Shown: one piece after another, positions 13,701 to 28,700 of the stretch
Position numbering within the stretch: the stretch's first letter is position 1
Layout: every line of letters starts with the position of its first letter
Source: Schistosoma haematobium
Taxonomy: Eukaryota > Platyhelminthes > Trematoda > Strigeidida > Schistosomatidae
Assembly (NCBI RefSeq): GCF_000699445.3
Contig: NC_067198.1
Location: 38,415,523 to 38,479,522 of the forward strand
Length of the DNA: 64,000 nucleotides
Reading direction: 5' to 3'
Position numbers and translations under genes: made by a program
The notes under the pieces: generated by a model
The model's input: only the letters and a program-made list of their open reading frames with translations
The model's database searches: none
Told to the model about the DNA's origin: nothing

Positions 13701-16700
13701 CATCTGTAGAGATCTGATCTTAATGTGTTTTAAATTGCTTTATGCAATTAAATGTACGAATTATTAAGGGATCAAATATCAAAAGATTTCCACCTGGTTT
13801 TTAGTGGTTTTCCAAATAATGTTAAACTATACAGAAAGTCCCAATTTATTGAAACTTAACATAAAGTATATTTATGAATATGTTTTTATGAAGCAACAAA
13901 GTATTCTTCAACAAACACCTTAGAAATATAACTCATTTCATACAATGATATAATAAAAGATCATTTGATCAAACAATAATTATTTATATATAAACTAACC
14001 AATAACCATGATCAATAAACATTCGTAGTAGTTCAATGGGCGGTTGAGCTCCATAAATCTCTTTAGTTGGCATATTTAAATCATCAACAAATAAGACAGC
14101 TGTTTTACCCATAGGTGGACCATAAACACCTTTACGTCTTCTATCAAGTTTTGACATAACAATAAACTGAAAAAAAGAAAAGAATTTCGAAAACAAATAA
14201 TGATATACACTTGTTATGAAAAACTTCGCCTGGAGCCCCTATGGGGTCAACTGTCGATCCCAAGCCCGGATAAAGAAGGTGGGTTCGGCATGAGGCTGGC
14301 GACCCCATCCCGTAGAAATCTAATTTGCTAAAAGAACACTAACCTATTGTGAATGGAATATTTCTTTAGTTACAAAACGAGCGTTTCGTCCTATCCAAGA
14401 CTCGTCAGCTGGATGCACCTGCATCTCCGACTGACGAGTTCCAAATAGAACGAAACGCGCGTCCTGGATTCCACTGCTAGCCCCTATCCGTTTTTGCTTA
14501 TGCTATCATTAATATTGTCAACATAAATGCGTGATCACGATTAAACTGAACTCAAATAAATTATTTTTCATAAATTAATCACTAATGATATTAATTTTAA
14601 AGTATAAGAATCCAAGCTGGTACAACAACTTAGCCATATTCTTTGAAATTAATTTTGATCAAGAGCTTATACTTAATGTAATTCTTGAAACAAAAATTGT
14701 AGTGATGAAGCTTATTATAAACATAATCAGACTTTAAATAAAGCAAGAACAAATATTGGTGCAGAATAGTATGAATTCATATTATTTCGAGGTTTCTCGT
14801 CAGCTGCTTACAAAACAAAAATGTGATAGAATTTTTACTTTCTGTTTTAAGTTTGGAGATAAGTTCCTTGGTACATTCAATTTGAGATATTGTGACGCGT
14901 CGAAGATTTTTTAAGGAAGGAGGTATTTTGCAAGCACGGACAGCTTTAATAATATGAAGAGGAAAGCAGTCATCATTCAAGCAACGTAACAGAAACTTTA
15001 ATCTTGTTGTTTCTCTTAATATCCTGCAGACTTTTCTCACATACCTGATTATTGAGAAAACGAATACTCCCCTGGATTTGTTCACCATTTACACTTTTAT
15101 GAGACATGAATGATACTGTGTTTCAAAAGGTAGGTAGTATTAGTGATACTTTGACTATCCTAATAACGTACCAAACGTATTTGATCTACTCAATATGATA
15201 TATAGCAGAGAACACAATTTTTTTGTTCACCGATATAGGTTACAAGCTATTAACCGAATTTTCCGACATTGATTTTAGCTTATGGCAGTGAATACAATTA
15301 TCAGCCTAAATAAATATCAAGGCAATATCTTTTGTGCTCGAAATCAACTAAATTTCAGATTCTATCAGGATTTTGTTTAATAAAATGGAACTACTTATAT
15401 CATAACCAATAGTATATTATCTTTAACTGCAAAAAAATCATTACCTGAGTTTGATTTGCACTTGTTTGAGCAGAAAAGTTGACAAAATAGGCTACATACT
15501 TATCTTTATCAATATCCCTCATTAACTTTTCTTGGACATAAACTGATTTTCCGGTTCCAGTTGGACCTACGTACAAAAGTGGGCGATGTTTCTTCATGCA
15601 TAAATCAACTATAAATTTATAACGTGCTGTATCCATTGTAGGTACAATAATTTCACGTATTTTTCTATCAGAAACTCGGTCATCATTTTTATTCTTTTCA
15701 TTCCAGTGTCTCCAGGAACCGCGACTTTTGAACTAATTACGAGTTTGGAAGGCAAAAGGTTAGAGGTTTTGGTCATATTTACAAAATAATATGATAACAG
15801 TGAAGCTATTAAATTGATGATAATTGAGTCGATTTTGTTTCTGTATTTAAGCAAATGGACACGACTGACATATAACATTAGGGTTTCTCTCCAGCTACTT
15901 ATATAAATAAGACATTAACATCTAGTTTGTTTCAGGTTGTATTCTTATATTACACCTTCCTACTCGACCATCGCGTTGTTCAGACCTCCTATTGAGGTCC
16001 TAATCTAATATTTGTATCACTTTGGTTTATCGATTGTTCATACTTTCGAAAAACCAAAAGCAGCTTGTTATCTTAGTCGGGTTGTTTATCTCTTCTAATA
16101 TAACGCATAGGACAGAAAATTAAAGACCCTCTGTTGACTCATAAGTCTCAATGAACTTCAATTGAGATTTCACGACTCAGTATCGGTATGAGTTTTAGTG
16201 TAGCGCAAAATAATAAAATAAGGACTTTAAATTCAGTTTTTTAATATTTAGGTTTACAAATGTGGATTTATAAATAGTCGATGGTAAGTAGCTTATTATA
16301 GATTCACCTAATCATATTGAACTATGGAGATCAAATCTTATTGAAGTTTTTGTATACGAACTGATCTAACAAAATAAAAACTTAGTTGGACATCAGAAGT
16401 ATCCGTTATATTTATTATCGATATTAAGTAGCAAGGACCATGATATTGTACTGATTTTTCATTGTTAGCCATAATTTTAGTTAAACAAACATGTGTACAG
16501 TTCAGTTTGCTAGCTTACCCCACACATACTGTCAGACAGTGTTGATAGTGCTAGGTGGTTGGAGGCAATTAGTAGGAAACCATGGATCTAGGTTTAGTCT
16601 ACTTGGTACTGATCAGTCATGTATTCCTACAGTCCTAAAGAAACTGATTCTCACAGTATGATTTAAATACAAGTCACCCAGTTTCACAGCCAGAGACATC

Positions 16701-19700
16701 ACCATTGAACTATTTGGTTTTCGTATGGCTCAAAGCTGAACTGAGATATTTATCTTCATTCATTATTGCATAATAACCAACGTAATATATGTTGGTGTTT
16801 TTAGTATTGGTCACATGCTTCCTATCTAACTGATCGACAACAGTTATTACTCAGTAAGTGGTATATATGTGTAAATTGGACATGTTGGTATATCAGCACT
16901 GTTCAACACTGTTCCAACATCTGTCGAATAATACTGAAAATACAATTTTCAGCTTAATTTACTTAAAACCATGTCTTTTTCAATTTGACGGGATGTCACT
17001 TGTATATTATGTAACAAAGTCTCATTTCCTAAGAAGAAAATAACACTTGAATATATAAATCATATCTGAATATAGAACAACATGAAAAGTAAGATATAAT
17101 CTTTACTGATTCTGAGGCTTCATTTACCAGTTAAGTGCAATCACAATACTGGACGATAGAAAAACTTTATGGCAGTTAGTCAGATGTGTAAAGTATTCAA
17201 TTGAGTTTTTCAAAAAAGTATTCATTTCCTACACACTTACTTTATAATAATAATCATAAACGAGACCAGATTCTGGAAATGGAAAATCAAGTTTTTGTCC
17301 CAATTCTTTTGGTAAAGGATGTTTTTCATTTGTACCAGACAATAAATTTCTTAAGAAATGATCGAATTTTTGTCGGCTATTATAATCTAGACAACCACCA
17401 ATACCCCAAATAATACCAAATACAATAGATGTTTGTAACCATAAACGTAAATAACGATTTTCATTTGCATCTTCTTCATTAGCTACATCTTCAATAAGCA
17501 TATCAATGAATCCTAAACACGATGTAACTAAATTGCCTTGACGTGTAGCTACTAATGTACGACAATTAGTTTGTATGAATTCCATGCACGGGTCCAGAGA
17601 CCATTCAAAGAATGAATTGATCATATCTTTAGTGTCACCAGTTGTTAATGATATTGGTAAACGATTCATCCATGAGCGAACTAGTGGACGCCAACCTAAG
17701 GATAAAGGCTCCATATATATCATACCACAGCGTGATACTGTAGCTGGCTGTTAACATTAAAAGATGATATAATAAAAATATATATAAGCGACAAAGAATA
17801 ATTACAAGCACGAAGTACTAAACTATTTCACTGATTTTAGACCACCAACAAAAACCTGGAAGCACTAGACAGCCATTTCGTCCTATCGTGGGACTCCTCA
17901 GCAGTGTGCACTCAGGAACCCGCTCGCAGGATTCAAACCCAGGGCCTTCAGTCTTGCGCGCGAACGCTTAACCTCCAGATCACTGGGCCGGCATCCAACG
18001 GAGGAGTTCCACAATAGGAGGAGACGGTGATCTAGTGCTTACAGGTTTTCAATGGTGGTCTAACATCAATCGGTTCATGATCTCAGTCAAAAAAGAATAT
18101 AATATTATCTTGGATTGGTTTAAAACTTTTCAATTAATACAAAATATCTTTGGGTCTCATGATTGTTATGAATGTTTTTAGATTTTATGACAAACAGCTC
18201 TTTAATGTAGTGAATTGAAATACAATACTTGTCTTTCGGATGTTGTGCTATGACCTGGATAACTTTATTTTAAAGGTTTCTGTGTCTTTCTAGACAACAT
18301 TATCAGTGGATATTGTCAATAAAGCTATATAATCAAACTATCCTGCTATGAGTTACATATTTTATTGATGAACTCACGGTAGTTATCATCTGTTAAATGT
18401 ATTCATTTTGTGCTTATTGTGATTAGATTCAAAGTTTCATTACAAAGTGTATTTTCTGGATTAGCTGGTAAGTTATGATTTGGCTTAATGGTCAAAGAAG
18501 ATAAGAATTATAATAAATAATATTAAAGTGATCATTATTAGTTGAAGGTAATTTACTACTGATTTCAAAACTAACAACTATTTTTTAGTTCTTATTTAAG
18601 AGACTTTTATCTTTTGAATTCGATTCAATGAATACCTAGAAGATGAACAAAATAGTTAGCCCTATCATCATTGAAGACCAAGGAACACAGGATGGTAATT
18701 GTATCCTAGTATTGGGCCTTATAGCAGTGCACATCCTCGACCCAGTATCCGTGAATCGAACTCAGGATAACTCCTTTTAGGCCACAGAGCCAGAATATTG
18801 CGCTACCTTCATCTACTACCTATGCTGGATACCTGTGTTGAACCCGACATGGGTTGAACTCGGTTTCAAGATACGGACAGAGTTTCTCACTAGACCTCTA
18901 GCAGCTAGATCTTGAAGCTAGTTAGTTTTAAATAAAATTCAGTAAAGTAATGGGTAATATGATGTTGAACAAAATTGACTTACTGATGCTTGCGATAAGT
19001 CCATTGTTTCAAATATAAGACTCATTACACGAGACATTTGAATAATTTCACCGGACATTAGACATAATTTCTTATTATCATCTAATACAGTATTCATGCT
19101 TTCAATCCATAATGTATCAATGGGTCCGTCAAATACAACCCATTTTCTATCTGGTGTATCGTTTGATGCAAATTCTCGAAATGTATTAGCTGTTACACCA
19201 TCAGTCCACTAAAATATCAGGAATACTACATTAAGAAAGGGTATAGTACGTATATAAACATGAAACCTCATTAAGTGAAAAAATTTCTGTACACTTCATG
19301 GTAAGAAGTAAGAGTGGACCGTATTAAACATTCAGTGGAATTAATACCAAGAAATCCGTTTAAAGTCTGATAACACATCTAAGTAAACATGCAGTAACAG
19401 ACTCATTTATTTGGATCTACAGACTAGGAGCCTATTTCTTAAAGCCATAGATAAACTAAAAATGACATCCTATTTCGTAGAGTGAAATCATCAGTATAGG
19501 CTTGTGAAAATTATTGAGTTTTTATTGAGATTATGAACCGAACAATGTTAGATCACCACTGAAAACCCAAAAGCACTGATATGCCGTTTTTTCCTAGTAT
19601 GGGACTCCTCACCAGCCCACAACCACGATCCTGTACGTAAGACTCAAACTCAGTAATTTCCGTGTCACGTGAACTATTAACATCTAAACCACTGAACCGG

Positions 19701-22700
19701 CATCTAACAGTGTTAATGTCTAACTTCAGTCAATCCACGATATTGTCCAAACATCGTCCGCTGTGTTAAGTGGGCAACTGCTCCTCACCCGACACGGTTG
19801 AATTTCACTGATCACGATTTCTCACCAAAACTCCGAGAATTATCTCTCGAAGCTGGTCACTGTTGAGCATTTCTTTGGAGTCCTTTATTAGGACGAAACG
19901 GCTGTCCAATGCTCCCAAGTTTCCAGCAATGGTCTAACCTTGATCGGGTAATGAAATTAACTTTATATAATAACTGGTAACAAGTAAGTAGTATAATGAC
20001 CATCAACATTAGGGTATATATTGTTTTATGAACAGTCATTTAAAATGACAGAACAAATTGATGTGAACAACAGTTTGATCTTTTTAGGGCTTCCGATTTT
20101 AACTTTGATCAATTATGTGTTAAATGAGAAGTGACTCGTAGTCATGCTATCTTACCTTAATATCCCGAGCAAGAAGGGGAACTTAGTAATTCCCTAATGA
20201 TATTCAGTCCATTGGTACGTGAAAACTTTTAACTTAGGAAATAGTGGTTGATTTCATGAGTTAACTAAAACATTGAGTTCATCATTCACCTTATAAAAAA
20301 ATATAGACCATATATGATATAAATAAATGTTTCATGAATAGCATTAGGTCTGGGATATCTTAACAACTGTAACTGGGTGATAGATAAACAAACATTATCA
20401 TATTAGAGCTTGACACAGATGTTCTTGGCATACGTTTCCATAAGTGATCGATATGACAAGATGAAAATCACAAAAGAAATGAAAATAATGCAGCGACAAT
20501 GAGGAAAAGAAAGGTTAAATGTTGAGAATATAGTGAGAAGATCAAATAACTTTCTTTTTCGATAAACTTAAATTCAAATAATCAGGTACTTGAGAATAAC
20601 CAACATAGAAAGTTTATTCTTGACTGAAATTTGTAGTAACGAGGCTAAGCGCCTTTTATGTACTTAACTTTGATCTGAACTATTTTTTGGTACGAACTAG
20701 CTGTCCCATCTAGAGTGGGTAGGCTAGGTTTCGAATTTGCGAGCTACTTGTCGGAAACTAATTACTTTATCTGTGCAGCAATCAGAGCTTAAACTAATAA
20801 CTTATGACTGATAATTCAGTTATCAAAAGAGTAAGCGATAATAAAAAAATTTCAAAATATTGAATAAAATAGCTCCTAGGAGACGTTATACTGATCAGAT
20901 GTAGGAAATATGATTGTTAAATAATTTAGTCCAAATTACTTCATGTGAAACAGGATCGAATTCACCGAATAATTGTCCCATTGTAATTGCTTTAGGGTTA
21001 ATTGTTTTATAAATCACTTTTTCATATTCATCGTGACCATTTTCATTTAACCGTGTCATCACTGTAGCTAATGTATGCAGCACGGTAGTTTTAGATCCAA
21101 ATGGTTCACCAACAAGCATAAAACTAAGTAATGAAATGGCGGAAGCATAAAAATGAATCTTAGAAACATGTTGATAACATAAAAGATGTTGTGTGAATAA
21201 CTCAAAAGTTTTATTCTGTTCAGAAATTCAAAACAACTAATACTTCGGCTGGTGTGTACGTCAAATGGATCTGCTTTTATAAATGGATGATATAAATCAT
21301 AGCCCATTTTGTACTGTGATGGATGAGGATACTACTTACTTGTTCAGACCTCAGTTGATAATTATGGACGGGGATCTAAAACACCTGGGTTGCAAGTCAG
21401 GTTCCTAATCCCGTGGATCACGGATTCCAATATGCTATTTTTTCGCTGGGTCTTTACATTGAATACTCTTAAATGTTTTAGATTAATTAATATTACTGAG
21501 GACCATGATGTATATTACACAAAAAGCAACATGGAAAAGAGTTACCGTAGCTGAGTTGGGCTTTTTAAAACATGATTTAGTTATACTGCAAATGTAACAG
21601 CTTTTAATGCTGATAAAATTAGATTAGTTGACTAAAGTCTCCTATTTAGTAAACGTCAATCGGGGGAATACTTGGCTTGAAGATCAAGAGCTCCTTTAAT
21701 GTTTAAATGCAGATTTTATGGCTCATCCAGTTATCAGTATTTTGCTCCTGTTAGACCTTTTCATACTTCTGTTTAAACTGACCTACTGTTTGATTCCAAT
21801 ACTTGACTCAATGATTCAAGTAAACGAGAAACTACTTTACATCACGAATAGCTAAATGAAATAATACTGCTTACTGATCTGTAACTTTTCACTGTGTCCC
21901 AAATAACCAATTTATAATGACTTTTGTCATTCCTCAAAGTGTTGTACGTTCAGATTACCATCATTTATGAAATAAATCTTTACATTTACTTGTCTCTTTG
22001 TAATATTTGAATTCATGAGTCTATGTAAGCTATTCAACTGGACGGCTGTTTCGTCCTAGGATGGTACTTCTTAGCAGTACACATTCACGATCCCGCATGC
22101 GGGACTCGAACCAAAGACCTTCGGCATCGCATGCGAACGCTTAGCGAAACAGTCTAAAGTGCTTCTAGGTCTTTAATGGTGGACTAGCTTACATCGATTC
22201 ATGAATCCAACTATTAAAATCACTACGACCTCCACAATCCCTCCATTTTGATCATAAACTCATTTTGTTTAATAATATTTTCACTTATATATACTTACCC
22301 ATGTCGTACAATCATCATTTCATATGTTTGTATAATTTTTTCAGTGAAAAAGTTAACAGCTTGTATATTTCTTTCTTGACATACTTTATGTACTTCAGCT
22401 AAGAAAATACTATAATCTGCTTCTGGTAACATAACACCAGGAAATAAATCTGATATAATACCACGAAATAGAGGAATATCATGCGATAGAAATTTTGGCA
22501 AATTCACATCGATAATTGAACGTAAGAGCTAAAATTTAAATGAACAAGAAGAAGGAAGAGATATTCTATTGAAATAAAAGAACTCAGTTATATTTCCTTA
22601 AAAAAGCTTGGACCAGATTGCCAGGCGAAACGTTAGATTTACTTCAAATTCATTCGCTGAGATTTTACAAATACATTCCTCCTCTTTAATGTCTCAATTA

Positions 22701-25700
22701 TGTTTAGTTATTTATATGTATAATCTCTATCATTTGTAAGGTAGAACTACCGTTATAGTGTTTCACATGATAATAATGAATAAATAGTGATGTTTTCACT
22801 AAGATACTATTCATAAATATACTCTCTTGTTAATTTATACTTTCTCATTTATATGTGTAACTTACACCATACGGTTATAGATATTTCACAAACATGCCAG
22901 AACGTTTTGCGAACTGACTATAATGTATACAATTGATGAGGAATAATTGAAGAATAACAAGACAATGTGAACGTCAAGATAGTTCTACTATACTCGGCTG
23001 AAACTTGAAAAACTATCACAACCATAATCAAAAAGGTATAAGTATTTATAAACAGTTGTCTATTCAAGATAATCAATGTCCGTTGAATGGATACCATCAG
23101 CAATAACCTATTGTGGGAGAAAACAGATCAGTTTGCAAGTGAAGAAGATATTCGGAGAAGACACTGGAAGTGGGTAGGACATACATCGTGGAAATCACTA
23201 AATTGTATTACAAGGCAAGCACTAACTTGGAATCCTGAGGGTAGATAGAAAAAGTAAAGACCAAAGAACATACTACGTTGAAAATTGGAAGCAGACGCGA
23301 AGAAGATGATTAGCAGATGTAAACAACTGTAGACGATTGTCCAGGATAGAAAAGGAATGAGAATACTGGTAAGCGGCCTATGCTTCTTTATTAAGGGTAA
23401 CAGGCGTAAGTAAGTAAGTATAATAAGATGTAATCACAATTGATTGATCACTGGGTGGTGATCAATGTCATGTGTGTCAAGTCCTTCTTAGTGCAGATCG
23501 AATACTATCGACCAAGTTGCAATGCGGCCACCAGTCTAGGTGACTCAACATTGCGTGCACTATGTTGATTAGCACGAAACCCGGGTCCAGGGTTTCCTGT
23601 CGACTACCTCAAACCACCATCTAATTTCAATAATACGATTTATAATAATTTTTAATAGGTAAAAAGAAAGTTTACAATAAAAGAAATACAGAAACATAGT
23701 ATTCTAGTTATCTAGTAACTATATAAAATATATAAACAATTATATCCCAGAAAGCAGTTTTGAAAGTCATAACTTATTTAATGCTCTTTCCATTATAATA
23801 GTTTTCTGTAGTTATTTATTTAAGGCTAAACCATTGTGTAATCTCCACAAACCTCGTATACCAACTATCTTACAGTTTAGAAATTCAAGTATGAAATTAT
23901 GATGATTACATCATTCGACGTCTGTGTATTAGGTTCGTAGACATTTACAATGTGAAAAATGATCATAGAAACATATCTAAATATTATTAAGCACAATACA
24001 ATTTGAACTAATATGACAGTGACTCTTATGAATCAAAAGGGGGTATTTGTTACTGTTATATCCAGATGAGAATAATGAATGATAACTTTGGGATCCATTT
24101 ATTCACCAATACTATATGTATATTTTTATCGTATAACTGATAAGTAACCAAACTATTCATATTCGTGCCCACTCTTTTCATAAGCTTTATTTTGACCTAT
24201 GAACTATTACTAAACAATTTACCATTCTTGAGTTATGCCCTGTCTATCAATTATTACCTCTCACATTCACAGCCACGTTTGACTAAATCTTGTACAAATA
24301 TTGTTTCCTATTTTATGGTACGATGTTTGAAATAAACGATTCATATCGCTGAGGCTGAGATTGGTGTTCTGGATTTAACAGGCTGCGCTAGGCAGGAAGC
24401 AGGATCAATAAGGACTCTAGACTGCTCGTACTTGTTTTATGCGTCATTGGTCCGGTCGATAATTCACTGTACTCTAATTGTCGGTATCATTACATTATTC
24501 ATTAATAGGACATAGGGCTCAAGTTATAACAGTTACTTGTTGAATTCATTATATACTTCTATAAAATACACAATTCATAATTATTAAAATTTAATCATTA
24601 CTTACAATAATATTTTCATTTTCATCAGGATATTTTAATTTTAAATTACCGGCTGCTTGCAGAACAGCTTTGACAGCACGCATACCATAATCATAATGAG
24701 CTTGAGATGATAGTTGTTCTGAGCATAAACGATATGTGGTAACAATTTTTACAGATAAACTACGTGCATCCATAAAACCATAAGAATAAAGTGATATTTC
24801 ACCAATCATAGCATAATCTGGAACCATCATAGCTACTGGACGAAATAAAACCTAAAAAGATATTGTTTATAAAGTATAAATTATATTATCTATATTTAGA
24901 ATCAACTTGATTGTTATTTAATTTCTTTTCAAGGAACATTTGAATTTTCTCGTTTTTAACATTAGGGATAAGGCTCTTGTGATGGATGTCGATCTTGTGT
25001 GGATTGCCTCGATACTGTCATTATTCTACAAACATTTTCAACTTTGGGGTACAGTTACATCCTGTTGACAAGTCCCAAATCGGATGAAACAAGTATCCTG
25101 GATTCCACTAGTGGCCATAAATTCATCTATTCTTGATCATTCTAGTTTTACATCTTATAGATAAAGTTAACAGGAAGGGGTTCATGAAAATTGTCTACAT
25201 TTTGTAGCTAGTCTGTAATGTAAACCACGGAAATGGAAGAGTACAAAAAACTATAGAATTATCATAATCTACAAACTTTTCAGAAGTTGGTCTTCCAAAT
25301 CCTGAAGAGCTGATCGTTTTGAGTTATCGGTTAACTATTTCATTGAGGATCGTAATGTTTTTATTGAGTAAATGATCCTAGGATAACGAAACACACAATT
25401 CTTCTACAAGTGTAATTCATGTGTAAGTCACATCAGTCGGTACAGATTCTTGACTGAACAGATTTATTAATTCATTTTATCTAAAACATTTCACATGTTG
25501 CTTGTGAATTTCCCGAAGAACAGGGCTAAGGTTTTATATTTCAGAACTTATAGACCCGTTTTCAGGGAATACTATAAAGCGAGCAAGTCCACCAGGGTGC
25601 TTGGTACCTGTGTGGTTGCGCCACATGATTGAGCTGTACTATCCAGATTGTAGCGTTAAAGCCCACACGGTGTCTGGGTCTGCTGTGAAGTGGGACTGTG

Positions 25701-28700
25701 ATGTACTGCTCGGGCTATAAAATTTCAGCCTGAGTGGTATCTGGCTTTCCTAGTAAACGGGATTGAGCTGTACTGTTTGGGTTGTTACATGAGAGTCGTT
25801 ATGGTGTCTGGTTCTCCTGAAAACCAATGTAAAATTATCCTGGACCACGAGGATATATTATATAACTACTTATATAACTAAATATTATAGAAATGAATAT
25901 GTTAAATGTATGCAGTGTACTTCTTTTTAATGCCATACATACCCAGCATTACAGTCAAAAGTAGATCAATTAGGATAACTCTATTTATGTTCGAGTTTTA
26001 CCATTTCTAAAGAGTGTCCGACAATAGGACGAAACGGCCGCTCAGTGCTCCCAAGCATGGAAAAATGCGGAGGGTTGGGCGTTGGATCAGTAACTCCATC
26101 CCGTAGAAAACTAAACCGCTAATAAAATGCTAACCAGAAAAAATAATTAAAACCATACAAGGCAAGCCCTCACTTGGGATCCTCAAGGCCAAGGAGAAGG
26201 AGGACGACCAAAAAACATATTAGGCCGAGAAATGGAGACAGGCATGAAAAGAATGAACAACAACTGGATAGAATTAGAAAGGAAAGCTCAGGACAGATCG
26301 GGTTGGAGAATGCTGGTCAGGGACCTATGCTCCATTTGGAGTAACAGGCCTAAGTAAGTAAGCACGCATAATTTGTTCTATTCTCTCGGAGTGCAATATT
26401 CCAAAACTTCTTTAGCTTATCTTGATAAATCTTAAATTACTTACTTTTAAATTATCTGGTAATTCAGATCGACCTGCATAACCAGGATTCATTGTTATAC
26501 ACACATAACAATTACGATTTAAATTTAATTCAGTTCCTTCAAATATGAATACTTCTAAGTGAGATTGAATAGCTCGTATAATACAAAGAATCTGTTTGGA
26601 AGAAAAGAAAACAACATAACTATGTTATAACTGGTAGATTGAAATACCAATAAAACTAAATAATCTTACATATACCTAGTTAACAGTCCATGAATTATGT
26701 TTACTCTGTAATAATCAAATTACTGAAATAAGTTTCCATTAATTGGAAAATTAAGAACAGTTTTGAGTAATGTTAATTGCGTAATGGGATATAGTTGAAA
26801 CATTTAAATAACTGACTACAAGGTTAATTTGAAAATAACTAACTTAACAAAGTATGAAATATAAATTTATGTGTGGTTAAATTAAAAACTATCGGGGTCT
26901 TGATTCAATTATTTGGCGAGACTACAATTTATAAACTCAAAGTGTAAACACAATTTGAATAAATGGTATATTAAGCAAGTATCTGAAAAACAGTGAAACT
27001 TATTTGATTTGCAGTTTGTATGCTTACATTCCCTTTTTTTTCGAATATATATACACATATACCTCATGAGCACTGCTCTAGATAACTTTCCATTAAGGGA
27101 AGAAATCCTATTGTTTTGCTTATTTGTTACTTCATGCTTGTTATTCGGACTATTATCATACTTTATATTAGATAAAACAATATATTCGTATATGACTTCA
27201 AATGTCAGCTTATCGTTCTAATTCAACAGGAAAAAAACCATATAAAAATCAAATATAAATCATTAGCGGACATGATAGCGGCTAGCAGTAGAACCCAAGA
27301 CTCTCGTTTCGTCCTAATCGGGACTAATCACCTGAATGTACCTGTATCCCAGAGTTGGTTTTCACTCAGAGACTCGAACCCAGTATTGTTCACTTCAAAC
27401 GCTATCACGTTATCCACTAAGCTGCTGAGTCCAGATAGCCGCTAGCTTGTGCAATGAGGTGAAGTTTAGTTCATTTTTGTATTGGTTGCTTGAATTTTCC
27501 CATTGATGTTTAAAACTGAAATTGATCAGTCTCTTATTGGTATATGCATCCTGTGACGATTGCTCAAATATTGTATTCAATTCCAAGCACTGTAAGCTGT
27601 ATTTTGTCTTTAGAGATACTGAAATCAGTTCTAACGGATAGCTTAATCTTATGGCATATACATATATTCCTTCAGTATCATGATTATTACATTCATAAAA
27701 TAGTAACTGATTTACCTCAAAAGTTAAATCTATAAAATGTTCAACAACAATTTACAAGTCTAGAAATTTTCGCAAAAAATTATTTTTAGTAACTAAAATT
27801 TATCCAATAATACGCATAAATTTTTATTTTTTCATTTTTACCTGTTGGGCAACGACAGATAAAACTTCAAGTTCAATACGATTGAATTCATCAAAACAAG
27901 CCCATGCTCCAGAAGAAGCAAGTCCTTTGAAGAACTAGTGATACATTAGAAATGAAGAAAACAAATTTTTATCAATGATATTTAATCCCAAGTGTATGTA
28001 GTGCAAAAAGTCTCCAAAGCTAGTCAAATGGAGAGAATTCCGATATGTCAAACGGCTGGAGTAAGCAGAACACATAAGACCAGACAAGACAGTTCGGATT
28101 TCGGAACATATACCAAGATCCAAATGGATGATCAAAGATTAGGTTTACATATTTTATGAATCACTGAGATATTCCCTGTTTATATGTTTATTACTCGACA
28201 CATATAGTTATTCCCGGTAATTAACCGGATCTCATCTAAATACTCTGAACTTTCCATGGATTCCACTTAGTTGTGCCGATCCCTCCTGGTTCCTTGAGCG
28301 TTTATATCTTTCTTAATCTACACATTCATCTTTCCGAATTCACAGGAATTCTTTCTTTTTTCATAATTACCCTGATAACATCTCTCTTATTGAACATAAT
28401 ACTCACACAACGTAATTGTTATTATTACGTGGACTGAAAAGAAGAAATTTTCATATTATACATTTTATTCACACAATTTATTGTATTACTATTATATTGG
28501 TTATAACTTGACACTACTACGGATCATTCTAACCTTTATTCAATGAGCCTTCTAATTTACAAATAACACAATTTTGAAGAATTTATGTCGTAACATATGC
28601 GAAAGCTTAACACTTTAACATACACCAATGTCAAATTCAATAATGGATGGCCTTTGTAAAATATCACCATAATCATAGATTATAACCGTAGAGCCTGATG

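Noticed and set aside
17201..17413. Plus-strand open frame over exon 25
   Set aside because: It is the antisense shadow of dynein exon 25.
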